Of a stretch of DNA of 59,431 nucleotides, positions 16,304 to 23,360 are shown one piece after another; position 1 is the first letter of the stretch; every line of letters starts with the position of its first letter. The position numbers and the translations under genes were made by a program. This DNA is from SIG435 sp045530725. GTDB taxonomy: Bacteria > Bacillota > Clostridia > UMGS1810. Below the pieces are notes generated by a model, which saw only the letters and a list, made by a program, of their open reading frames with translations, was not told the DNA's origin and did not search any database. The stretch spans positions 1-59,431 of the forward strand of contig JAZSCT010000058.1 in assembly GCA_045530725.1 (NCBI GenBank). The letters run 5' to 3'.

Positions 16304-17239
16304 ATGCAGGAACGTCAGAAAAATCATATTTTAAGCAGTTATTTCGCACCAAGAGGTCACCAGCGTATGTATGCCCTTGGCATGCAACTCGCACAGTTAT
16401 ACCTTTCTCCATTTGATAAACTCATCGGCGTTGTAGGCGACGCTGGATCCGGCAAAAGTGCACTGCTTAGAGGAATGTTTCCCGGACTCGAACTTACTAA
16501 CGATGATGACGGAGTTTATGTGCGCCCTCTTCCACTTTTGGAACAGGACAACGGATACTTTTCTCCACACACATATCACCTTGATATTCGCTTTGAAAAC
16601 GGTTTTACGCAAATGAGTGTTTTGGCCGATGCTATTACTGAGGCTTTGCACAATGGAAAACGTGTTATTGTAGAACATTTTGACCTTATATATCCTTTGC
16701 TTGGCTTTAATGCCAATCTTATCATAGGAGTTGGGGAGCAGGTATTACTGGCAAGGCCGAACCTTTTTGGCCCTGAGCCACAAGAAATACGCGACAAGGT
16801 ATATGAATCCCTTTCGTACCGTCTTATGGCGCATACCGCAGAGGACTTATGCGAACTTTGTATGCCCGAATACGAAATGTCACGCTGCGGTCACGATGAT
16901 GTAAAGCACGGATTTGTTATCACCTTTCCCGAAACCAAACCTAAGTTTGATATTCTCGAAGTTGAAAAGCAAGTTAATGAAATGATTGCAAAAAATCTTC
17001 CCGTTGACTATGTAGATAATAACCATATATCTATCGGCGGTCGTCAGCACTTTTGTACTGGGCCCAGAATACATGTGAGTCAAACAGGTATGATAGAAAA
17101 CTTCCATTTGCTTAATCATTTTATATATGACCGTTTTAATCGTCGCTATTTGTTGGTTGGTTGTGTCGGCAAGGACGCCGAAAGCAATCTTCAAAAATTG
17201 GATGCACAGCAGAAAAAACAATCAGACCTTATTATGTAG
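16304..17239 (+). CDS. Uncharacterised P-loop protein of the citramalate lyase cluster
   Basis: 311 residues. A clear Walker A, IGVVGDAGSGKSALLRG, is at about 40-56; a possible Walker B-like hydrophobic strand ending in Glu/Asp is KRVIVEHFDLIYPLL (about 119-133). The C-terminal 90 residues have conserved-looking polar clusters (DYVDNNHISIGG, QHFCTGPRIHVSQ). I recall relatives in similar clusters annotated as alanyl-tRNA synthetase second-additional-domain proteins, but no synthetase core is present and this label gives no function. It sits between citC and citXG, 17 bp and 19 bp from its neighbours, with AGGAGGAG ahead of the ATG, so it is co-expressed with lyase activation factors. A role in lyase or cobalamin-enzyme maturation is inference. 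Confidence 0.75.
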   Translation: MQERQKNHILSSYFAPRGHQRMYALGMQLAQLYLSPFDKLIGVVGDAGSGKSALLRGMFPGLELTNDDDGVYVRPLPLLEQDNGYFSPHTYHLDIRFENGFTQMSVLADAITEALHNGKRVIVEHFDLIYPLLGFNANLIIGVGEQVLLARPNLFGPEPQEIRDKVYESLSYRLMAHTAEDLCELCMPEYEMSRCGHDDVKHGFVITFPETKPKFDILEVEKQVNEMIAKNLPVDYVDNNHISIGGRQHFCTGPRIHVSQTGMIENFHLLNHFIYDRFNRRYLLVGCVGKDAESNLQKLDAQQKKQSDLIM

Positions 17240-17258
17240 TTATATCAGGGGGATAAAA

Positions 17259-18584
17259 ATGACAGAAGTCACTTTAAAACAGATGCTTGATGCGCGCGAA
17301 GAACGCGTAAAAAAGCAAAAATATATACTAAGTCGCTTCAAGCATCCTCTTGTCAGTTTTACTATGAATATTGCAGGTCCCCAAAAAACCTCTCCTTTGA
17401 TTGAGCGCTCTTTTTTTGAAGGCATCCGCCTTTTGAAACAAAACTTACCGCAAGGCAGTATGGTTTATCAGGAAACGGATATCAAGGCTACAGGTTGCGA
17501 GGCAATATTTTCCGTAAAATATGAAGCATCAAAACTCAAAGAAATTTGTTCTTCTATCGAAGAATCGTTTGGTATTGGAAGACTTTTTGATATGGATGTA
17601 ATCACCGCAGACGGAAGCAAACTCGGAAGAAAAATCCCTCGCAGTTGCTTTGTTTGCGGGACCCCGGGAATGGTCTGTGCTGCAGGCAGAGCACATCCGG
17701 TCAGTGAACTTCAGGCAGCTACATATGATATTATGGAAAACTACTTCTTTCTCTTAGACAAAGAGAGAGTTTCTGATCTTGCAGTAAAAAGCCTTTTAGA
17801 CGAAGTGTATGCCACTCCCAAACCCGGACTTGTAGATTGTCGCAACAACGGAAGCCATACAGATATGAATATCAATACCTTTAAAAAAAGCGCCCATGCG
17901 CTTAAACCTTATTTTGGCGAATGTTTTTCTATCGGCAAAAATACAGCAAGTCTTTCTCCAAACGATGCCTTTCCTCTCTTGCGCAATGCGGGTATTTTGG
18001 CAGAAAAAACTATGTATTCCGCCACCGGCGGAATAAATACCCACAAAGGCGCAATTTACTCTTTAGGCATACTCTGCGCAAGCATCGGAAGACTATGGTT
18101 ACCTGAAAACCCATTCAGGTGTGCTTCAGATATATGCATAGAAAGTGCAAATATCGTAAAAAAAGCTGTGCAAAATGATTTTAAACAAATTACTCCAAGC
18201 ACAGCCGGCGGAAGGCTTTATTTAAAATACGGACTCAGTGGCATTCGCGGAGAAGTTGCCTCGGGTTTTGACTCAGTTCTAAGGATTGGACTTCCGTGTT
18301 ATAAAGAACTCAGAAATAAAAATTTTAACTCAAATGATGCAGGCGCCATTACTTTGCTTTACTTGATTTCAAATGTTAAGGATACAAACCTTTACCATCG
18401 TGGAGGGATCAAAGGAGCTGAATATGCCGTCAAAACTACAAAAAAACTATTAATAGACTTTCCCAAACCTACAAAAAATCAAATCGAAACATTAGACGAT
18501 GCTTTTATCAAACAAAACCTGTCCCCGGGAGGGTGTGCAGACCTGCTTGCGATTACATATTTTTTATATAGTCTTGAGTCATAA
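17259..18584 (+). CDS. citXG: Fused CitX-CitG: lyase prosthetic-group synthase and transferase
   Basis: About 441 residues in two domains. Residues about 1-170 are CitX, the transferase that loads phosphoribosyl-dephospho-CoA onto CitD, with GIGRLFDMDVITADGSKLGR and IPRSCFVC. Residues about 180-441 are CitG, which makes triphosphoribosyl-dephospho-CoA from ATP and dephospho-CoA, with EVYATPKPGLVDCRNNGSH, GGINTHKGAIYSLG and YGLSGIRGEVASGF. Fusions of this kind are known in other bacteria. The start is the ATG at 17259 behind AGGGGGATAAAA; the longer frame begins inside the preceding gene. A bidirectional terminator follows directly. Confidence 0.95.
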   Translation: MTEVTLKQMLDAREERVKKQKYILSRFKHPLVSFTMNIAGPQKTSPLIERSFFEGIRLLKQNLPQGSMVYQETDIKATGCEAIFSVKYEASKLKEICSSIEESFGIGRLFDMDVITADGSKLGRKIPRSCFVCGTPGMVCAAGRAHPVSELQAATYDIMENYFFLLDKERVSDLAVKSLLDEVYATPKPGLVDCRNNGSHTDMNINTFKKSAHALKPYFGECFSIGKNTASLSPNDAFPLLRNAGILAEKTMYSATGGINTHKGAIYSLGILCASIGRLWLPENPFRCASDICIESANIVKKAVQNDFKQITPSTAGGRLYLKYGLSGIRGEVASGFDSVLRIGLPCYKELRNKNFNSNDAGAITLLYLISNVKDTNLYHRGGIKGAEYAVKTTKKLLIDFPKPTKNQIETLDDAFIKQNLSPGGCADLLAITYFLYSLES

Positions 18585-18589
18585 AAATA

Positions 18590-18620
18590 AGACCATCAAT
18601 TGATGGTCTCATTTTTATTT
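18590..18620. terminator. Bidirectional terminator between citXG and the Cys-rich gene
   Basis: Perfect palindrome AGACCATCAATTGATGGTCT (18590-18609), flanked by CATTTTTATTT on one side and a run reading TTATTTTTAT on the other strand. It serves the convergent genes on both sides. Confidence 0.88.
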
Positions 18621-18881
18621 ACTTAGGTTTTTCTTAGCTATTTCAGAAATCTCAGGATATTTTGATATTATATACAAATATCCGTTTTCGCTGTGAGGAA
18701 TAAGACAGTTCGAGCAGTCCTTTATCCCATCCTCTATGTAAGCAAAGTTTCCGCCGCACTTATCACCCAAAGCATAAAGCGGACAATAGCAAAACAGGCA
18801 GTTAAAATTTTCGCCTTCCGGTTTGTGGCAAGGAAAATATTCACATTCGGTATTTTTAAAATAAGCATAATTGTTTTTCAT
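18615..18881 (-). CDS. Cysteine-rich small metal-binding protein (PF04071-like)
   Basis: 88 residues with nine cysteines and several histidines: TECEYFPCHK, NCLFCYCPLY, KCGG and DCSNCLIPH. The pattern C-x4-C-H, C-x2-C-x-C-P-L-Y, C-G-G, C-x2-C resembles the cysteine-rich small domain family (PF04071), whose members are often found near or fused to cobalamin genes. That would fit a B12-dependent glutamate mutase cluster, but the link is inference. The gene has AGAGGAGGT before its ATG, its own promoter, and converges on citXG. It contains no arginine, so codon bias cannot be judged. Confidence 0.72.
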   Translation of the reverse strand: MKNNYAYFKNTECEYFPCHKPEGENFNCLFCYCPLYALGDKCGGNFAYIEDGIKDCSNCLIPHSENGYLYIISKYPEISEIAKKNLSK

Positions 18882-18920
18882 AATATAACCTCCTCTGAAA
18901 CAATGCAGTTATACAAACTT

Positions 18921-18949
18921 ATTTTAACATATAATTTGATAAATAACAA
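18921..18949 (-). promoter_or_regulatory. Promoter of the Cys-rich gene
   Basis: Minus strand -35 TTGTTA (18949-18944), 17 bp, -10 TAAAAT (18926-18921), about 40 bp from the ATG. Confidence 0.6.
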
Positions 18950-19009
18950 TCCTTTTGCTACAACTGAGTACACTTTTGGCATTTGGATAAAAAAATCCTA
19001 TCAAAAGTA

Positions 19010-19154
19010 AAAATAATTCTTTCACATATGCTATATAACCATTAGGATCTAGTGTCAACGACGTGAAAGTTCGAGTCGGGTACTGTAAACGAAGTGCACG
19101 GTCGATAAGAATGGCAAATTGTGAAACAATTTGGTGTGACTTTCAGCCGCACCA
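19010..19154 (+). repeat. Direct repeat copy B: element arm joined to interrupted 3' half of tRNA-Leu(UAG)
   Basis: Bases 19010-19056 are identical to 4606-4652. The tRNA-Leu 3' half begins at 19042 (anticodon TAG at 19043-19045) with variable arm GTC-AAC-GAC and T-loop TTCGAGT. Between T-loop and acceptor strand it carries a 62-bp insertion (19078-19139) containing the hairpin CAAATTGT-gaa-ACAATTTG (19115-19133); then CTTTCAGCCGCACCA resumes. Compared with copy A this copy is interrupted and cannot be a tRNA. Together the copies bracket the metabolic island as attachment-site-like direct repeats. Confidence 0.8.
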
Positions 19155-19161
19155 AAAATAG

Positions 19162-19192
19162 AATACCCTATGCAACAGGGTGTTTTATTTTT
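19162..19192 (+). terminator. Intrinsic terminator behind tRNA-Leu fragment B
   Basis: Stem AATACCCT (19162-19169) with AGGGTGTT (19177-19184), followed by TTATTTTTTA. As at copy A it begins a few bases behind the CCA end, but the stem sequence differs. Confidence 0.75.
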
Positions 19193-19495
19193 TATGTAAG
19201 TACAGATGATTGTGCCTTTGCAAATGACAAACTCATAAAAAGTCCCTCCTTTGCTGCTACACAGTCATAGTATCAAAGATGCTTTCTACTGTAAATAACA
19301 AATATAATATTTTATCTGGTTTGATACTCTTCTTGACTAAAACGAATTCCTATGGCATTTTAAAAGCAACCAAATACAAAAAGATGATAAAATATATGAA
19401 AATATTTTATCAAATTAAATAATAAAAATTATTTGCTCCCCTACCGCATCCTACATCAACAAAAATGCGTCAGATAAAATATACAAACAAACATT
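19193..19495. other. Intergenic stretch without a recognisable gene
   Basis: About 300 bp of AT-rich DNA between tRNA-Leu fragment B and the ABC exporter terminator. I see no open frame with a ribosome-binding site, no repeat of note and no strong promoter. Confidence 0.5.
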
Positions 19496-19526
19496 AAAAA
19501 CCCGTCTGACTTTAAATGTCAGATGG
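19496..19526 (-). terminator. Intrinsic terminator overlapping the end of the ABC exporter gene
   Basis: Minus strand: CCATCTGAC (19526-19518) pairs with GTCAGACGGG (19510-19501), followed by TTTTTAATG. The 5' arm encodes the last codons (Pro-Ser-Asp) and the loop contains the stop codon. It probably ends the long yicC operon. Confidence 0.85.
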
Positions 19527-21146
19527 TTTTTTTTGCAAATTTATATTAACATCACTTATTTCCAGAGCCGCTTTTCTGTGAGTTATTGCAATGATGGTTT
19601 TATCTTTGTACATAGAAATATTCGAAAGAATATTTCTCTCTGTTTTGTCATCAAGGCTTGATGTGGCTTCATCAAGAACAATAATATCCGAATCATTATA
19701 AACCGCTCTTGCAATGGCAATTCTCTGTGATTGTCCCTCTGACAAACCTTCGCCGTTTTCACCTATATATGTATTGAGTCCATCTTCCAACGAGGAAACA
19801 TACTCCCATATATCAGCACACTTCAAAGCATCTTCCGCTCTTTTTAAATCGGGGGTATCATCAAAGAAACAAACGTTATCAAGAATTGTTCCCGAGAAAA
19901 GAAGATTACCCTGAGGAACATATGAAAACATTCCCATCCCTGCTGATTTTATATCAATATCACCGTTTTTTGTTTCAAAATATATACGGCCACTCTTTGG
20001 TATAATAACACCCATAAGTAGTTTGACGAGGGTTGTTTTGCCCGAACCCGATTCTCCTGTTAAAGATACGAAACTTCCCTTGGAAATACTTAAAGATATA
20101 TTCTCAATTTTGTCGGTGTCATCATATTCAAATGTAACATTGTCAAAGACTATTGCATCAAAATCAGAAACCGTATTTTCATTTCTTATATTATCATCAA
20201 GGTTTTCAATTTCCAGAACTCTCTCAACAGATGCAACCATTGAAAAATACTGTGGAATAAGTGATGAAACCGATTTGAATGGTTCCTGAATATTTGACAC
20301 AAGCTGAAGTATTGCCACAAGTTCTCCAAACAAAATCACTTTTGTATTTATAAGATATACACCATAGGCAAATGAGAGATAGTATCCTGCATTAAAGAAG
20401 AGAAACAACCCTGCATTTGCGATAAGACTCAAATATGTTCTTTTCATTTTTGTCTTATATAAATCATCGTAGAGTGCATATGATTTGGATGATATTTCTC
20501 TTCGTCTGTCAAAGGCCTTAATCACAAGTATGCTCTGCATTGCTTCAAGGAGAAATGACTTGGCTTTTGAATCTTTTCTCTGTACTGTCTTGTGGATTTT
20601 TTTGTACTTTACAGAATATATTCTTGCAAATATGGCCATCAAAGGCGAAAGTATAATAATAAAAAAAGCAAGATAAGGTGCTATATCATAAAGAAGTATC
20701 ATACCACCCACAATCAGCGTAAAGAAGATCACAAAGGAAGGTATTATGGAAACAACTCCCGATACAATCACATTTACATCAGAGTCAATTCTGTTAAGGA
20801 TATCCCCTGTGTGGTAGTTATTAAGTGACAGATAGTCTTTTTTTAACAGTCTCTTAAAAATACCGCTTTTGATTTTTCTTTCAAGATGTGCACTAAGCCA
20901 CATATCCACCAAAGATACTACTGAATTAATCACAAGGCAAAGTATCAGAAGAATGCCCAGAAACAATGCTGCCTCAATTATCGATGTGCCAGTCTGGTAT
21001 GTGGCAGCATTTACAAGGTTTTTGCTTGCTACAACAAACAAAAGTTCAACTAACGATGCTGTCATTCCCAAAAAAGAAAGGAGCAACACAAACCAAACAC
21101 TTTTGCCCATATTAAGTTTTAACCATTCAAAAACCTTCTTTTTCAT
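19512..21146 (-). CDS. ABC exporter, fused membrane and ATPase domains
   Basis: 544 residues. Residues about 1-310 form a six-helix exporter membrane domain (hydrophobic segments near 17-40, 55-75, 130-180, 245-290). The ATPase domain has Walker A GESGSGKTT, a Q-loop near YVPQGNLLFSG, signature LSEGQSQRIAIAR, Walker B DIIVLDEAT and H-loop AITHR. It would work as a homodimer or with a partner encoded elsewhere. The substrate cannot be told. It starts 11 bp behind thiN with AAAGGGTGATAAA before the ATG, so it is probably the distal gene of the housekeeping operon. Confidence 0.92.
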   Translation of the reverse strand: MKKKVFEWLKLNMGKSVWFVLLLSFLGMTASLVELLFVVASKNLVNAATYQTGTSIIEAALFLGILLILCLVINSVVSLVDMWLSAHLERKIKSGIFKRLLKKDYLSLNNYHTGDILNRIDSDVNVIVSGVVSIIPSFVIFFTLIVGGMILLYDIAPYLAFFIIILSPLMAIFARIYSVKYKKIHKTVQRKDSKAKSFLLEAMQSILVIKAFDRRREISSKSYALYDDLYKTKMKRTYLSLIANAGLFLFFNAGYYLSFAYGVYLINTKVILFGELVAILQLVSNIQEPFKSVSSLIPQYFSMVASVERVLEIENLDDNIRNENTVSDFDAIVFDNVTFEYDDTDKIENISLSISKGSFVSLTGESGSGKTTLVKLLMGVIIPKSGRIYFETKNGDIDIKSAGMGMFSYVPQGNLLFSGTILDNVCFFDDTPDLKRAEDALKCADIWEYVSSLEDGLNTYIGENGEGLSEGQSQRIAIARAVYNDSDIIVLDEATSSLDDKTERNILSNISMYKDKTIIAITHRKAALEISDVNINLQKKPSDI

Positions 21147-21157
21147 TTTATCACCCT

Positions 21158-21802
21158 TTAGTCTTTTGATAAAAACATAAGTAACTCACCTGAGTCAAAT
21201 TCTACCTTTGCTTCATCATCGAAAAATTCATTGCTGATACATATACTGTCGCCGAGTTTAAGCGTATAATCATTCAATGGATACTTAAGTCCGTAGAGAT
21301 TAAGTCCCGTAACAGTTTCGGATACGGGAAGAAATGATATATAATACCCGTCTTTTTTTGCAATGGAAAATGGCTTTGAATAATACCTGACAATATTTCT
21401 TTCATCAGCGATCTCGCCTTCTACGCCATATTCACTCATAAGTTTCAACAGATAAATATTTGCCATCATATGGTCGCATCTTCCGCCAAGTGCGGCAATG
21501 ATTGATATTTCCCTGTATCCTCTTTCTATGGCTTCACATACTGCAATATGGGTATCGGTAGAGTCTTTTTCTTTTTTGAATCTAAGCACTTCGGATGATA
21601 CGAAATGCTTTCCCCTCTTTGTAAGACTTAAATCACAGGAATCAAAATCCCCGAGGAAAAGATCCACACATATATTAAGGTTTTCTATATGCCTACTTCC
21701 TCCGTCGGCACAAATGATATAGTCATTTTCCTTTATGTATTCTTTGTAAAATGAATAATCCCTTATTTCTCCGCCCGAGACAATAACTGCTCTTTTCTTC
21801 AT
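21158..21802 (-). CDS. thiN: Thiamine pyrophosphokinase
   Basis: About 214 residues. It transfers pyrophosphate from ATP to thiamine. N-terminal catalytic signature: VIVSGGEIRDY, YIICADGGSRHIENL, DLFLGDFDSCDL, FKKEKDSTDTHIAV and ALGGRCDHMMANIYLL, all typical of TPK. The ATG at 21802 is used in preference to the preceding TTG. Position after rpe in the rsgA-rpe-thiN run is the standard Firmicutes arrangement. Confidence 0.93.
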   Translation of the reverse strand: MKKRAVIVSGGEIRDYSFYKEYIKENDYIICADGGSRHIENLNICVDLFLGDFDSCDLSLTKRGKHFVSSEVLRFKKEKDSTDTHIAVCEAIERGYREISIIAALGGRCDHMMANIYLLKLMSEYGVEGEIADERNIVRYYSKPFSIAKKDGYYISFLPVSETVTGLNLYGLKYPLNDYTLKLGDSICISNEFFDDEAKVEFDSGELLMFLSKD

Positions 21803-21817
21803 CAAAACACCGCTTTT

Positions 21818-22453
21818 TTATGAAAGTTTTATAAATTCTTTTACGGTACCATCTACATCCTCTGCACCAAAAACACTTGACCCTGCAACAAGTACATTGA
21901 CTCCTGCATCAATTACCAATGGTGCATTCTTAAGGTTTATACCGCCATCAATCTGTAAGTAACCATCAGGATAGATTTTTCTTATTTCTTTTGCCCTTTC
22001 AATAGAATCGGGCATAAATTTCTGTCCGCCAAATCCCGGTTCAACACTCATAAGAAGTATCATATCCACGTCAGCCAGATACTTTGTAAGAACGGATACA
22101 TCTGTCTTTGGCTTAATGGAAATACCAAGGAGTTTGCCTGCTTTCTTTACCGCATTTTTTACATATTCATAGTCCATGCTGCATTCATGATGAACTGTAA
22201 TTATATCTGCTCCCGAATCAAGAAAACTATCCACATACTTCTCGGGATTGTCTATCATAAGATGAACGTCCTTTATAAGGTCTGTTACCTTTGAAATACA
22301 TTTTACCACAGGAGGACCGAATGTAATATTCGGCACGAAATGTCCGTCCATTACATCAATGTGCACCCATTGTGCTCCTGCTTTTTCTATCTTTTTGATT
22401 TCTTCTCCAAGGCGTGAAAAATCCGCCGCAAGTATTGATGGTGACAAAATCAT
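21818..22453 (-). CDS. rpe: Ribulose-phosphate 3-epimerase
   Basis: 211 residues, TIM barrel. Interconverts ribulose 5-phosphate and xylulose 5-phosphate. Metal and acid/base residues are in SILAADFSRL, VHIDVMDGHFVPNITFGP, VHLMIDNPEKY, LMSVEPGFGGQKF and YLQIDGGINLKN, with the phosphate loop VLVAGSSVFG. It lies between rsgA (18 bp) and thiN (12 bp). Confidence 0.96.
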   Translation of the reverse strand: MILSPSILAADFSRLGEEIKKIEKAGAQWVHIDVMDGHFVPNITFGPPVVKCISKVTDLIKDVHLMIDNPEKYVDSFLDSGADIITVHHECSMDYEYVKNAVKKAGKLLGISIKPKTDVSVLTKYLADVDMILLMSVEPGFGGQKFMPDSIERAKEIRKIYPDGYLQIDGGINLKNAPLVIDAGVNVLVAGSSVFGAEDVDGTVKEFIKLS

Positions 22454-22471
22454 AACTATCCCTCCAATTAT

Positions 22472-23350
22472 TTATTCCCACTCTTTGATCTTTGATAAAA
22501 TATCATAGAATTCCACATAACTTGAGTATCTTTCCTGTGATATATCGCCCTTTTCCACTGCATCTTTCAGCCCGCATCCCTTTTCTTTGCGATGGGAACA
22601 TCCAGTGAAATAGCAGTCGCCAAGATGGTTTTCGAATTCAGGAAAAAGACCTTCAAGTTCGTCTTTTCTTATACCCATAACAGACAGTTCAAGATTGCTG
22701 AATCCCGGGGTATCTGCAAGAAAACTGTTTTCTTTGTACTCAAGAAGTTCCACACATCTTGTGGTGTGCTTACCCCGTTTGAGTTTTTTGCTTACATCAC
22801 CGGTCTCAAGTTCTTCCCCTGTGATACGTGACAATATAGATGACTTACCCACTCCTGAAAATCCGCAAAATGCCGTAAGTTTGTCCTTTATCTTATCTTT
22901 CAGTTCGTCTATACCCACATTGTCCTTTGCACTTGTGACAATTATATCAAACCCTGATTTCTCATAGATTTTTCTGATGCGACAAACCATTTCCTCATCA
23001 CACAAATCAGATTTATTTACACAGAGAATCACATCTGCTCCGTATCTTTTTGCAATGACTGTAAGTTTATCTACAAATACAAAGTCAGGCTCAGGATTCT
23101 TGGCAGAAAAAACTATCACAAAAGTATCCACATTTGATATAGGTGGTCTTATGAAGTGATTTTTTCTCTCGTGGATATTTATCACATATCCAAGCGAATC
23201 CCCTTCTGTAGATATATCTACAATATCGCCTACACAGGGGGTAATATCTTTTTTTCTGAAATTACCCCTTGCTCTGCATTCTATGATTCCTTCGGCGGTT
23301 TTCACATAATAAAAGCCACCTATTCCCTTCAAAATATATCCTGTCAACAT
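22472..23350 (-). CDS. rsgA: Ribosome small-subunit-dependent GTPase A
   Basis: About 292 residues. Late 30S assembly GTPase with circularly permuted G motifs: G4 CVNKSDL, G5-like VTSAK, G1 GFSGVGKSSIL, G3 DTPGF; an N-terminal OB fold (about 1-65) and a C-terminal zinc knuckle DCYFTGCSHRKEKGCG. The ATG at 23350 has AAGGAAATATTT upstream and lies just behind the prkC stop; the longer frame would overlap prkC and is less likely. Confidence 0.95.
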   Translation of the reverse strand: MLTGYILKGIGGFYYVKTAEGIIECRARGNFRKKDITPCVGDIVDISTEGDSLGYVINIHERKNHFIRPPISNVDTFVIVFSAKNPEPDFVFVDKLTVIAKRYGADVILCVNKSDLCDEEMVCRIRKIYEKSGFDIIVTSAKDNVGIDELKDKIKDKLTAFCGFSGVGKSSILSRITGEELETGDVSKKLKRGKHTTRCVELLEYKENSFLADTPGFSNLELSVMGIRKDELEGLFPEFENHLGDCYFTGCSHRKEKGCGLKDAVEKGDISQERYSSYVEFYDILSKIKEWE

Positions 23351-23360
23351 AAATATTTCC

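Noticed and set aside
12572..18584. Citrate fermentation operon
   Set aside because: The enzymes are homologous, but there is no citrate carrier, no oxaloacetate decarboxylase and no CitAB system, while glutamate mutase and methylaspartate ammonia-lyase are present. Citramalate is the better substrate guess, though not proven.
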